Positions 43,535 to 51,287 of a stretch of DNA of 64,000 nucleotides are shown in pieces (position 1 is the stretch's first letter; the number at the start of each line of letters is the position of its first letter). Source of the stretch: Bradyrhizobium jicamae (GTDB lineage Bacteria > Pseudomonadota > Alphaproteobacteria > Rhizobiales > Xanthobacteraceae); NCBI RefSeq assembly GCF_018130215.1, contig NZ_JAFCKQ010000006.1, forward strand, positions 178,987 to 242,986, given 5' to 3'. The notes below the pieces were generated by a model. It saw only the letters and a list, made by a program, of their open reading frames with translations, made no database searches and was not told the DNA's origin. The position numbers were made by a program, and so were the translations under genes.

Positions 43535-43844
43535 ACGTCATCCAGAGCGAATGCTCAATTCCTGTGCGCCGCACAGGAATTGAGCGTACCGCAAATTTTG
43601 CGGGCGCACGCCATCGTCGCACGCGCTGCGGCAGGTTGCGCAAGGCTTTATGACTCAATCCGGTTTTGTGCTCTGGCAGCTTGGCACGATGCTTGAATAG
43701 CTCTTGCCGAGCCAGTCGTCGTCCCTCGAGACCACCTCATCCGATTTTGCGGCGCCGCCAGACCGGGGCGGCCTACGGCTCGTCATGGCCGGTCGAGCTC
43801 GTCGCAGCGACGCGGCGAGGGCAGCAGCGTGCATGGAGGCACAC
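43535..43844. other. Intergenic region between dioxygenase and globin genes
   Basis: 310 bp. It holds the strong hairpin at 43553-43585 and a sigma-54-like but imperfect box at 43681-43697. The frame of the globin is open upstream of its ATG, but the GGAGG ribosome site indicates the start at 43845. Confidence 0.5.
43553..43585 (+). terminator. Perfect 15-bp stem hairpin after the dioxygenase
   Basis: GCTCAATTCCTGTGC (43553-43567) and its exact complement (43571-43585) flank a 3-base loop, 19 bases past the dioxygenase stop codon. It is very stable but lacks a strong T-run, so it may instead be a transposed palindromic repeat. Confidence 0.6.
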
Positions 43845-44270
43845 ATGACACCCGACCAGGTCAAGCTCGTCCAGGAGTCCTTTGCCAAGGTCGCGCCGAT
43901 CTCGGAGCAGGCCGCGGTGATCTTCTACGACCGCCTATTCGAGGTCGCGCCCGCGGTCAAGGCGATGTTCCCCGCTGACATGAGCGAGCAGCGCAGAAAG
44001 CTGATGGCCACGCTCGCCGTTGTCGTCAACGGGCTGAGCAACCTGCCGTCGATCCTTCCTGCCGCCAGCGCGCTCGCCAAGCGCCACGTCGACTACGGCG
44101 CCAGGCCCGAGCACTATCCCGTGGTCGGCGGCGCGCTGCTCTGGACTCTGGAGACGGGGCTCGGCGACGCCTGGACGCCCGACGTCGCCGCCGCCTGGAC
44201 CGCGGCCTACGGCACGCTATCGGGCTACATGATATCGGAAGCGTATGGCGGCGCGCAGGCGGCGGAGTAA
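43845..44270 (+). CDS. Single-domain globin, flavohemoglobin/Vitreoscilla type
   Basis: 141 aa, about the size of Vitreoscilla hemoglobin, with no reductase domain. Heme-contact positions: Tyr28 (B10, IFYDRLF), Phe42 (CD1, AMFP) and proximal His81 (F8, KRHVDYGARPEHYPVVG). Likely roles are binding or detoxifying O2/NO in the cytosol. MTPDQVKLVQ has GGAGG six bases upstream. No reductase partner is adjacent. Confidence 0.85.
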   Translation: MTPDQVKLVQESFAKVAPISEQAAVIFYDRLFEVAPAVKAMFPADMSEQRRKLMATLAVVVNGLSNLPSILPAASALAKRHVDYGARPEHYPVVGGALLWTLETGLGDAWTPDVAAAWTAAYGTLSGYMISEAYGGAQAAE

Positions 44271-44297
44271 GACGCGGGACGAGCCGAGGTCTATCCG

Positions 44298-44385
44298 CGT
44301 CATTGCGAGCGAAGCGAAACGATCCATTCGTCCATGCGGGCGGTGAGAATGGATTGCCTCGTCGCCGGCGCTCCTCGCAATGACG
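44298..44385. repeat. Palindromic repeat element, GTCATTGCGAG family (copy 1)
   Basis: CGTCATTGCGAG (44298-44309) is an exact inverted match of CTCGCAATGACG (44374-44385), and the interior holds further GC-rich pairs (GAATGGATT / AACGATCCATTC). The same 12-bp arms recur at 59679-59719. It lies between the globin and SMP-30 genes and resembles a dispersed rhizobial element. Confidence 0.75.
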
Positions 44386-44434
44386 GTGAGAACCTCCTAT
44401 GGTCCATCCGTTCCGCCAACGGGTGAATCAAGAA

Positions 44435-45334
44435 ATGATGTATCTGGAAACGCCGCCCAAACTGATCCCGACCGAGATCTTTTCCGCCGTTCCCGCCGAA
44501 TTCCGCCGCAAGGTGGCGACCGAATGGGCCGATGCCAACCGGCCGGGCGCGCCGACCGATTGCTTCATCGAGGGACCATCGTTCGATGCCTCCGGCAACC
44601 TCCACATCGTCGACATTCCGTTCGGGCGCATCTTCAGGATCGCGCCTGACAAGACCTGGTCCCTGATCGCCGAATATGACGGCTGGCCGAACGGGCTGAA
44701 GATCGATCGCACCGGGCGCATCCTGATCGCCGACTACCGGTACGGGCTGATGGAGCTCGACGCCAAGGCTGGCAAGGTCACGCCGCTGCTGCGCTCGCGC
44801 AATTCGGAATCGTTCCGCGGCTGCAACGATCTGCACATCGCGTCGAACGGTGACGTCTATTTCACCGACCAGGGCCAGACCGGCCTGCACGATCCGACCG
44901 GCCGCGTCTATCGCCTGAGGACCAACGGGCAGCTCGATTGCCTGATCGATACCGGCATCAGTCCCAACGGCCTGGTGCTCGATCCGCACGAGGCGGTGCT
45001 GTTCGTCGCCATGACCCGCGACAATGCGGTCTGGCGCGCACCGTTCATGAAGGACGGCAGCGTCTCCAAGGTCGGCCGCTTCTGCTCCCTGTTCGGCCCG
45101 AGCGGGCCCGACGGCATGACGATGGACAAAGCGGGGCGGCTGTTCGTCGCGCACGCCTCGCTCGGTCATGTCTTCGTGTTCGCACCGAACGGCGAGTGCA
45201 TCGCGCGGATCAAGTCCTGCGCCGGCCAGAGCTGCACCAATGTCGCAATCGGCGGCGAGAAGCGCGACCGGCTGTACATCACGGAGTCGGTGACCGGCTC
45301 CGTGCTGGTGGCCGATATCAGCGGGCTCGGCTAG
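44435..45334 (+). CDS. SMP-30/gluconolactonase-family protein
   Basis: 299 aa six-bladed beta-propeller lactonase/hydrolase of the SMP-30/LRE family. Repeated blade motifs are seen (FDASGNLHIVDIPFGRIFRI, IASNGDVYFTDQGQTGLH, LDPHEAVLFVAMTRDNAVWR), with metal-contacting Glu in CFIEGPSFD, Asn in SPNGL and Asp in GPDGM. It probably hydrolyses a sugar or aromatic lactone. Start choice is between several ATGs (44399, 44435, 44438); none has a strong ribosome site. It ends four bases from the convergent flavoenzyme stop. Confidence 0.83.
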   Translation: MMYLETPPKLIPTEIFSAVPAEFRRKVATEWADANRPGAPTDCFIEGPSFDASGNLHIVDIPFGRIFRIAPDKTWSLIAEYDGWPNGLKIDRTGRILIADYRYGLMELDAKAGKVTPLLRSRNSESFRGCNDLHIASNGDVYFTDQGQTGLHDPTGRVYRLRTNGQLDCLIDTGISPNGLVLDPHEAVLFVAMTRDNAVWRAPFMKDGSVSKVGRFCSLFGPSGPDGMTMDKAGRLFVAHASLGHVFVFAPNGECIARIKSCAGQSCTNVAIGGEKRDRLYITESVTGSVLVADISGLG

Positions 45335-45338
45335 ATCT

Positions 45339-46538
45339 TCACGCCGCAGCGCGCGGCCGCCCGGGGAAGGGCGAGTCGTAGAGCCAGGCGAGATTGTCGC
45401 AGAACCTCTCGAGACTGGTCGCGCGAATGAGCTCGTTGCGCAGCAGCGCGTGCACGCCGGCGGGATGATAGACGTGGGTGCCGAGCTCCCGGGCCTGAAG
45501 CTGGACCCGCGCCGTTCGTATCAGCCGAACCTGCCGGTATTTCTCCAGCGCGTCCTCGAACCTGTCGGGCATCTCGCCAAGCAGGTCGGCCAGCCAGACC
45601 GCGTCCTCCAGCGCCATGCAGGCGCCTTGCGCGAAATACTGCAGCATCGGATGCGCGGCATCGCCGAGCAGTACCACGCGTCCGTCAACCCAGCGGTCGG
45701 TGGGCTCGCGATCGCAGGTCACCCACGCCTTCCAGTCCTTGCCGTGGTGAATGATCGCCTTCGCGCGGGGATGGACGTCCCGGAAACCCTCAAGCACCTC
45801 CTCGTGGCTGACCGGCCTGGCGGCAAAGGCTTCGGACGGGTCGTTGTGGCATGTGATGGCGAGGTTGAAGACCTTCCAGCCCGAAAGCGGGTAGTGCACC
45901 AGATGGCATTTCGCACCGGCCCACAGGGTCGCCGCATTCCACCGGAGATCTTCCGGCATCTGCTCGGTCGGAATCACCGATCGATACGTTGTGTGGCCGG
46001 CGATCCGCGGCGGGCCGTCGTTGATTGCCTGCTGGCGGATGCGGGACCGCAGCCCGTCGGCGCCGATCAAGAGGCAGCCTCTGACGCGCTCGCCGGATTT
46101 CAACTGTGCTGTGACCTCGTCACCGCTCTGGTCATAGCCCGTGACATCGCAATCGCTGCGCAGCGCGATGCCGGGGTGAGCCTCGCAGGCCCGCAGCAGG
46201 ATGCCGTGCAGGTCGCCGCGATGAACCACCGCGTAGGGATTGCCAAAGCGTCGGCGGAAATAGCTGGTCAGGTCGATGCTGGTGATCTCCTCGGCCGAGA
46301 TGGCGTCCATCAGGCGCAACTGGTCGATGAACACCGCAATGGAGCGCGCGGCATCGCCGAGATCGAGATGATCGAAGGCGTGAAAAGCGTTCGGGCCCAG
46401 CTGGATCCCGGCGCCGATCTCCTGATAGCGCGGCGCGCGCTCCAGAACGGTGACCTGAAAACCCCTGCGTGCCAGCGCGATCGCCGCGGCAAGTCCACCG
46501 ATGCCGCCGCCTGCAACGATGATCGGATCCCTGCGCAT
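45339..46538 (-). CDS. FAD-dependent monooxygenase, 3-hydroxybenzoate 6-hydroxylase-like
   Basis: 399 aa class A flavoprotein monooxygenase. FAD motif GGGIGG at residues 10-15, the DG fingerprint in GADGLRSRIR near 158, and GDAAHPMLQYFAQGACMALEDA near 290. The Gln/Tyr/Met-rich GDAAHP...GACMALEDA segment and C-terminal sequence resemble 3-hydroxybenzoate 6-monooxygenase, which makes gentisate using NADH. A salicylate hydroxylase role is an alternative. It is 22 bp from the MarR gene on the same strand, so the two probably share a transcript or are coordinately controlled; it forms part of the hydroxybenzoate module. Confidence 0.84.
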   Translation of the reverse strand: MRRDPIIVAGGGIGGLAAAIALARRGFQVTVLERAPRYQEIGAGIQLGPNAFHAFDHLDLGDAARSIAVFIDQLRLMDAISAEEITSIDLTSYFRRRFGNPYAVVHRGDLHGILLRACEAHPGIALRSDCDVTGYDQSGDEVTAQLKSGERVRGCLLIGADGLRSRIRQQAINDGPPRIAGHTTYRSVIPTEQMPEDLRWNAATLWAGAKCHLVHYPLSGWKVFNLAITCHNDPSEAFAARPVSHEEVLEGFRDVHPRAKAIIHHGKDWKAWVTCDREPTDRWVDGRVVLLGDAAHPMLQYFAQGACMALEDAVWLADLLGEMPDRFEDALEKYRQVRLIRTARVQLQARELGTHVYHPAGVHALLRNELIRATSLERFCDNLAWLYDSPFPGRPRAAA

Positions 46539-46560
46539 GTTCTCTCCCTGACGTTCGGTT

Positions 46561-47112
46561 CTATTTCCTCGGTGTCTTGCGCCGCTGCCCGGCGCTGCCT
46601 CTCGGGTCGGATTTCGGCTCGCGCATCTCTTTCGACGCTGCCGGCGCGGGCACCTTGATCAGGCCGGCCTCGACCTCGTGCTCGAGCCGGTCGAGATTGC
46701 CGTAGAGCTGGACGAGCACCCGCTTGAGCTCCGCCGCCTCCTTCGCCGACATCGCGCCGGTCGCGACTTCCTCGTAGTGCTGCGCGATCGGCATCAGCCG
46801 GGACGCCAGCTCTGCGCCATCAGGCGTCAGCGCGACCTGCAGGCTGCGCTGGTCGTTTTCCGGCCGGTCGCGGGTGAGCAGGCCGGCGCGGCTCATATCT
46901 GCGACGATGCGCGACAGCGTCGAGACGTCGGCCGACGTCAGCTCGGCAATTTCGCCGAGCCGCAGCGGATGTCCCTGCTCGGACAGCGCGGCAAGCACGC
47001 GGTACATCGGCAGCGTCAGCTTCTCGTGACGGATGACGCGGACGAACAAATCGCCCATCCGCACGCCGAGCCTGGCGAGCAGATAGGGAAGCGAATTCGA
47101 AAATCGGTACAT
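46561..47112 (-). CDS. MarR-family transcriptional regulator
   Basis: 183 aa from the preferred start MYRFSNSLPYLLARLG, which begins at helix 1 of the MarR fold. A winged helix follows at ~45-110 (PLRLGEIAELTSADVSTLSRIVADMSRAGLLTR), with the conserved D-R wing motif (RDRPENDQRS). The C-terminal 40 residues are basic and Pro-rich. Longer in-frame starts (up to 47217) run across the operator palindrome and lack ribosome sites. It is divergent from the decarboxylase-transporter operon and directly upstream of the flavin monooxygenase. It probably represses both until an aromatic acid binds. Confidence 0.85.
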   Translation of the reverse strand: MYRFSNSLPYLLARLGVRMGDLFVRVIRHEKLTLPMYRVLAALSEQGHPLRLGEIAELTSADVSTLSRIVADMSRAGLLTRDRPENDQRSLQVALTPDGAELASRLMPIAQHYEEVATGAMSAKEAAELKRVLVQLYGNLDRLEHEVEAGLIKVPAPAASKEMREPKSDPRGSAGQRRKTPRK

Positions 47113-47175
47113 GGGCTTGGTTCCAGGCGGGAGATCTCCGCCCGGAATAGCCGCCGGTCGTCGCATCGACAACAA

Positions 47176-47225
47176 TTGCATGTCAATAATTTGCATATGC
47201 AACTTTTCCATTGACAATTATTTGC
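47176..47225. promoter_or_regulatory. MarR operator/promoter region
   Basis: TTGCATATGCAA (47191-47202) is a perfect 12-bp palindrome, with a further TTGCAT half site 15 bp to its left (47176-47181). CAATAATTTGC (47184-47194) recurs as CAATTATTTGC (47215-47225), about three helical turns away. TTGACA at 47211-47216 is a good -35 for the plus-strand operon. Confidence 0.6.
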
Positions 47226-47284
47226 GCCGGATGCTTTGCTCTGTCAACACCGAAACGAGCCACGAGCCGGAAGGGACGACGCCA

Positions 47285-48259
47285 ATGCAGGGCAAGATCG
47301 CGCTGGAGGAGCACTTCGCCATCGAGGAGACGGTCCGCGACAGCGCGGGCTTCTCGCCGGCCGACGACTGGACCGAGCTCAAGGCGCGGCTGCTCGACAT
47401 CCAGGAGCGGCGGCTTGCCGAGATGGACGCGCACGGCATCGAGACGATGCTGCTGTCGCTCAATGCGCCGGCGATCCAGGCGATCCCTGACCGCAACCGC
47501 GCGCTGGAGCTGTCGCGTCGCGCCAATGATTTCCTCGCCGATCAGGTCGCGCTGCGGCCGCAGCGCTTCCAGGGACTTGCCGCGCTGCCGATGCAGGATC
47601 CCGAGGCGGCGGCGCAGGAACTCGAGCGCTGTGTGAGTGCGTTGAAATTCCGCGGCGCGCTCGTCAACGGCTTCAGCGAGGTCGCGGGCCAGGACGGCGC
47701 CGTCTACTACGATCGCAGGGAGTTCTGGCCGTTCTGGTCCGAGGTCGAGCGCCTCGACGTTCCGTTCTATCTCCATCCGCGCAACCCGCTGCCTAGGGAT
47801 GCCGCGATCTACGAGGGCCATCGCTGGCTGATGGGGCCGACCTGGGCGTTCGGCCAGGAGACCGCGGTGCATGCCCTGCGCCTGATGGGCTCGGGCCTGT
47901 TCGATGCCTATCCGCGCCTGCAGATCATTCTCGGTCACATGGGCGAAGGCCTGCCGTATTCGATGTGGCGGATCGACAACCACAACAAGTGGATGCGCGC
48001 GCAGAACGTCTATCCGGCCAGGCGCAAGATCGCCGACTACTTCCGGGACAATTTCTACATCACGACGTCGGGCAATTTCCGCACCCAGGTGCTGATCGAC
48101 GCGATGCTCGAGATCGGCGCCGACCGCATCCTGTTCTCGGCCGACTGGCCGTTCGAGAACATCGACCACGCCGCCGAATGGTTCGACACCGCGACCATCG
48201 CCGAAGGCGATCGGGTCAAGATCGGCCGCGACAATGCCCGCAGGCTGTTCCGGCTTTAG
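47285..48259 (+). CDS. Gamma-resorcylate decarboxylase-like amidohydrolase
   Basis: 324 aa, amidohydrolase-superfamily decarboxylase of the ACMSD/2,6-dihydroxybenzoate group. It starts MQGKIALEEHF; the ligands reported for Rhizobium gamma-resorcylate decarboxylase fall at identical numbering: Glu8, His10, His164 (YLHPRNP) and Asp287 (SADWPFENI), with His218 in LGHMGEG. The reaction would be gamma-resorcylate to resorcinol plus CO2 (reversible). It is first gene of an operon with an aromatic-acid symporter, opposite a MarR gene. The resorcinol hydroxylase expected next in the pathway is not seen, so related substrates such as 2,3-dihydroxybenzoate or salicylate remain possible. Confidence 0.86.
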   Translation: MQGKIALEEHFAIEETVRDSAGFSPADDWTELKARLLDIQERRLAEMDAHGIETMLLSLNAPAIQAIPDRNRALELSRRANDFLADQVALRPQRFQGLAALPMQDPEAAAQELERCVSALKFRGALVNGFSEVAGQDGAVYYDRREFWPFWSEVERLDVPFYLHPRNPLPRDAAIYEGHRWLMGPTWAFGQETAVHALRLMGSGLFDAYPRLQIILGHMGEGLPYSMWRIDNHNKWMRAQNVYPARRKIADYFRDNFYITTSGNFRTQVLIDAMLEIGADRILFSADWPFENIDHAAEWFDTATIAEGDRVKIGRDNARRLFRL

Positions 48260-48321
48260 GACACGCGCCGTTCCAGCCTGCCGCAGAGCAGGGCGCATCA
48301 TCGATTGCAACGGAGGAGACC

Positions 48322-49680
48322 GTGAGCACTTCGCCTGAAATCGACGTGCATGAGGAACTGTCCGGCGCGGCCATCGGCCGGCTGCACTGGCTCCTCGGCA
48401 TCCTGGTCACGCTGATCACTTTGTTCGACGGTTATGACACGTTCAATCCGGCCTATGTCATCCACTATGTTGCGCAGCCCTGGGGGCTGTCGCCCAGCCA
48501 GGCGGGGCTACTCGTGAGCTCGGGCCTGGTCGGATTCCTGTTCGGCGCGGTCGGTCACGGCACCGTCGCCGACCGTGTCGGCCGCCGCGGCACGCTGCTG
48601 GCCGGCCTCTGGGTCGTCAACGTGTTCACGCTGCTGACAGCAACTCTTGGCAATGACTTCTGGAGCTTCTGCGCGTTGCGCTTCGCGACCGGCCTCGGTC
48701 TCGGCGTGCTGCTGCCGCTGGGGACAACCTTCGTCAACGAACTGGCGCCGCGCCGCGTCAGCAACGCATTCTCGCTGTGGGGCGTGACCCTGGGCTGGTC
48801 GCTCGGCGGCGTCTGCGCCGGGCTGGTCGGCGTCTACCTGACGCCTCATCACGGATGGCAGATCCTCTACTATCTCGGCGCGCTGTCGATCCCGCTGACC
48901 TTCGTGGCTCACGCGGTGCTGCCCGAGAGCCCGCAATTCCTGGCGGCGCGGCGCCGCGTCGACGAACTGCGTGCGCTGCTCGCGCGGCTGCGACCCGAGC
49001 GGGCCGCAGTCTATCGTGGCGCGAGCCTTGTCTCGGCCGATGCGAGCAGCTTGCCAAACCCGATCGCGGCGTTGCTCGGTCCGCGCTATCGGCGCGTCTC
49101 CCTCACGATCTGGATCACGGCGTTCCTGAGCCTGTTCGCGATCTTCGGACTGACCGGCTGGATCCCGACCGTCATGCAGAAGCGCGGCGAGAGCTTCGCG
49201 GCCTCGTTCGGTTTCGGCGCGCTTATGCAGGCGATGTCGTTCGTCGGCGGGCTCGCGCTGGCGATGCTGGCCGATCGCAATCTGTCGGCGACGCCGCGTT
49301 ACCTCGCCACATGGTGGCTGACCGGCGGCATTGCGGTGCTGGCGCTGGTGTTCGTCAGCGGTCACGGCGTCAACCTCGCGATCGTCGCCGTCGCCGGCTT
49401 CTGCATCATCGGCGCCCAGCACGTGCTCAACAATTTCACTGCCGGCTCCTACGAAACCCTGCTGCGCGCCAGCGGCGTCGGCATGGAACTGGGCGTCGGC
49501 CGGGTCGGCGCGATCCTGGGTCCCTACGTGATCGGATTGTTGCAGCAGACGACCGGCGGTCCCGACATCGTGTTCTGGGTGATCGGCGGCGCCGCGATCG
49601 TCGGCGCATTCGCGATCGGCTCGCTCGGCCTCGTCCCCGCGGCCCGGGCCGCCGCGGTCGATGCTGCACCGGCAGAATGA
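48322..49680 (+). CDS. MFS aromatic acid:H+ symporter (AAHS family)
   Basis: 452 aa, twelve helices. LITLFDGYDTFNPAYVI in helix 1 has the D-G-Y-D motif required for aromatic-acid transport in PcaK/BenK, and GTVADRVGRRGTLLAG is the loop 2-3 MFS signature. It should import hydroxybenzoates to feed the decarboxylase encoded 62 bp upstream. The GTG start has CGGAGGAG five bases before it; the frame is open further back into the decarboxylase gene but there is no initiation site. Confidence 0.86.
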   Translation: MSTSPEIDVHEELSGAAIGRLHWLLGILVTLITLFDGYDTFNPAYVIHYVAQPWGLSPSQAGLLVSSGLVGFLFGAVGHGTVADRVGRRGTLLAGLWVVNVFTLLTATLGNDFWSFCALRFATGLGLGVLLPLGTTFVNELAPRRVSNAFSLWGVTLGWSLGGVCAGLVGVYLTPHHGWQILYYLGALSIPLTFVAHAVLPESPQFLAARRRVDELRALLARLRPERAAVYRGASLVSADASSLPNPIAALLGPRYRRVSLTIWITAFLSLFAIFGLTGWIPTVMQKRGESFAASFGFGALMQAMSFVGGLALAMLADRNLSATPRYLATWWLTGGIAVLALVFVSGHGVNLAIVAVAGFCIIGAQHVLNNFTAGSYETLLRASGVGMELGVGRVGAILGPYVIGLLQQTTGGPDIVFWVIGGAAIVGAFAIGSLGLVPAARAAAVDAAPAE

Positions 49681-49713
49681 TGATTGAAGACATCAACACC
49701 AAGGGAGACATCT

Positions 49714-50163
49714 GTGTCCAGTTCTACTCACATTGCAGCGGGTGATAACGCCGCCCGGCTTTCCGATTCCTGGGTGCTGCTGTTTGCTCGCCTGGCGATC
49801 GCACCCCTGTTCCTCTACAGCGGCATCGGAAAGCTGCTGGCATTCCCGGCGACCGCTGCACGCCTCGGCGCGGCCGACGGCATCGGTGCCGTTCTTGCGG
49901 CCGGCGCCACGACGGTCGAGCTTGGCTGTGGTCTTGCTCTGGTGCTGGGCCTGTTCGCGCGCCAGGCGGCCGTCGTACTCCTTCTTTTCACGATCGCTGC
50001 GACGTTGATGTTTCACAATTTCTGGGCAGCGCCCGAGGCACAGGTCGTGATGCAGACCATCAATTTCCTGAAGAACCTCGGTCTTCTTGGCGCGCTCGCT
50101 CTCATCGCTTTTCACGGACCGGGAAGCTACGCCATGAGCGGCCGCAGTTCCTCTCGCAGCTGA
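49714..50163 (+). CDS. DoxX-family membrane protein
   Basis: 149 aa with four predicted helices. LLFARLAIAPLFLYSGIGKLL is the DoxX first helix and FHNFWA...INFLKNLGLLGALALIA the C-terminal pair. DoxX proteins are integral membrane oxidoreductase-associated proteins, often next to aromatic or sulfur oxidation genes. The GTG start has AGGGAG eight bases upstream. It ends the decarboxylase-symporter operon. Confidence 0.82.
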   Translation: MSSSTHIAAGDNAARLSDSWVLLFARLAIAPLFLYSGIGKLLAFPATAARLGAADGIGAVLAAGATTVELGCGLALVLGLFARQAAVVLLLFTIAATLMFHNFWAAPEAQVVMQTINFLKNLGLLGALALIAFHGPGSYAMSGRSSSRS

Positions 50164-50179
50164 TTGCCGTGGTTCTGGA

Positions 50180-50197
50180 TCCCTGCTTTCGCAGGGA
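50180..50197. repeat. Short palindromic element, TCCCTGC type
   Basis: TCCCTGC (50180-50186) and GCAGGGA (50191-50197) form a 7-bp stem with a TTTC loop, inside CTGGATCCCTGCTTTCGCAG. The sequence resembles a dispersed alphaproteobacterial intergenic repeat and could also terminate the DoxX transcript. Confidence 0.55.
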
Positions 50198-50272
50198 CGA
50201 CGGTGTGGAGACATTGTTGCCCGGTTGCTTTATCGTTCTGTGGGGTTGGGGACCACGCAGGACGAGACGACC

Positions 50273-51112
50273 ATGCTCACAAAACAATTCGGCAGGAACG
50301 GCCCGCAGGTTCCGGTGATCGGGCAGGGCACCTGGTATCTCGACCGCGGCGACCGCAAGACGGCGATAGCGGCGCTCCGCCGCGGCGTCGACGCCGGCAT
50401 GACTCACATCGACACCGCGGAGATGTATGGCGACGCCGAGCTCGTGATCGCGGATGCGATCGCGGGTCAGCGCGACAAGATCTTTCTCGTCTCGAAAGTG
50501 CTGCCGAACAATGCCTCGCGGCGCGGCACGATCACCGCCTGCGAGCGGTCGCTGAAGCGGCTGAAGACCGATCGGCTCGACTGCTATCTCCTGCATTGGC
50601 GCGGACATTATCCGCTTGCTGAAACCGTCGCGGCCTTCGACGAGCTGATCGCGGCCGGCAAGATCCGGTCCTGGGGCGTCAGCAATTTCGACGTCGACGA
50701 TCTCGACGAGCTGCTCGACGTCGCAGGCGAGGGCAAGATCGCCTGCAATCAGGTGCTCTATCACCTCAGGGAACGCGCGATCGAGCACGCCGTGATCCCG
50801 TGGTGCGCGCAGCACGCGGTCGCCGTGGTCGCCTATTCGCCGTTCGGTCACAATGATTTTCCCTCGCCGGAAACCAAAGGCGGTGCGGCGTTGCAATCGA
50901 TCGCCGATGCGCACAAGGCGACGGTACGCCAGGTGGCGCTGAGCTTCCTCACGCGCGATCCGGCCGTTCTCGCAATTCCGAAGGCGTCGAGCGGCGATCA
51001 CGCGGCGGAGAATGCGGCGGCAGGCCACCTCAGGCTCAGCGACAGCGAGATCGCAGCGCTCGACAAGGCATTTCCACGCGGGCCGAAGCCGCGCTCGCTG
51101 CCGATGCTGTAG
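50273..51112 (+). CDS. Aldo/keto reductase
   Basis: 279 aa (beta/alpha)8 NADPH-dependent carbonyl reductase. The catalytic tetrad is visible: Asp in HIDTAEMYG, Tyr in the same motif, Lys in VSKVLP and His in LLHWRG. The cofactor-binding end is IPKASSGDHAAENAAA (NADP pyrophosphate). The start is an ATG preceded by a purine-rich GACGAGACGACC. It stands alone between convergent/parallel neighbours; the substrate is unknown. Confidence 0.86.
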   Translation: MLTKQFGRNGPQVPVIGQGTWYLDRGDRKTAIAALRRGVDAGMTHIDTAEMYGDAELVIADAIAGQRDKIFLVSKVLPNNASRRGTITACERSLKRLKTDRLDCYLLHWRGHYPLAETVAAFDELIAAGKIRSWGVSNFDVDDLDELLDVAGEGKIACNQVLYHLRERAIEHAVIPWCAQHAVAVVAYSPFGHNDFPSPETKGGAALQSIADAHKATVRQVALSFLTRDPAVLAIPKASSGDHAAENAAAGHLRLSDSEIAALDKAFPRGPKPRSLPML

Positions 51113-51287
51113 CGCTGCCGCGGCACACAATTCCTAACAAACTGTTTCAGTCGCAGTTGTTTGTGGCCTGCGGCGGGAGGTCGCGCGCGCTGACGCATAT
51201 CGGAGTCCCGTTTTCGGGCATTGTCCCTGCGGCGGAATTGGCGTCTCTAGGGGGCTCGCAGATTCGCATTTTGCCTTCGAGATAGCC

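Noticed and set aside
43681..43697. Sigma-54-like box TTGGCACGATGCTTGAA upstream of the globin
   Set aside because: The near-invariant GC of the -12 element is GA here, so it fails the key test for an RpoN promoter.
45339..46538. Flavin monooxygenase considered as resorcinol hydroxylase
   Set aside because: Its motifs fit single-component 3-hydroxybenzoate 6-monooxygenases; the Rhizobium resorcinol hydroxylase is a two-component system and no reductase partner is seen.
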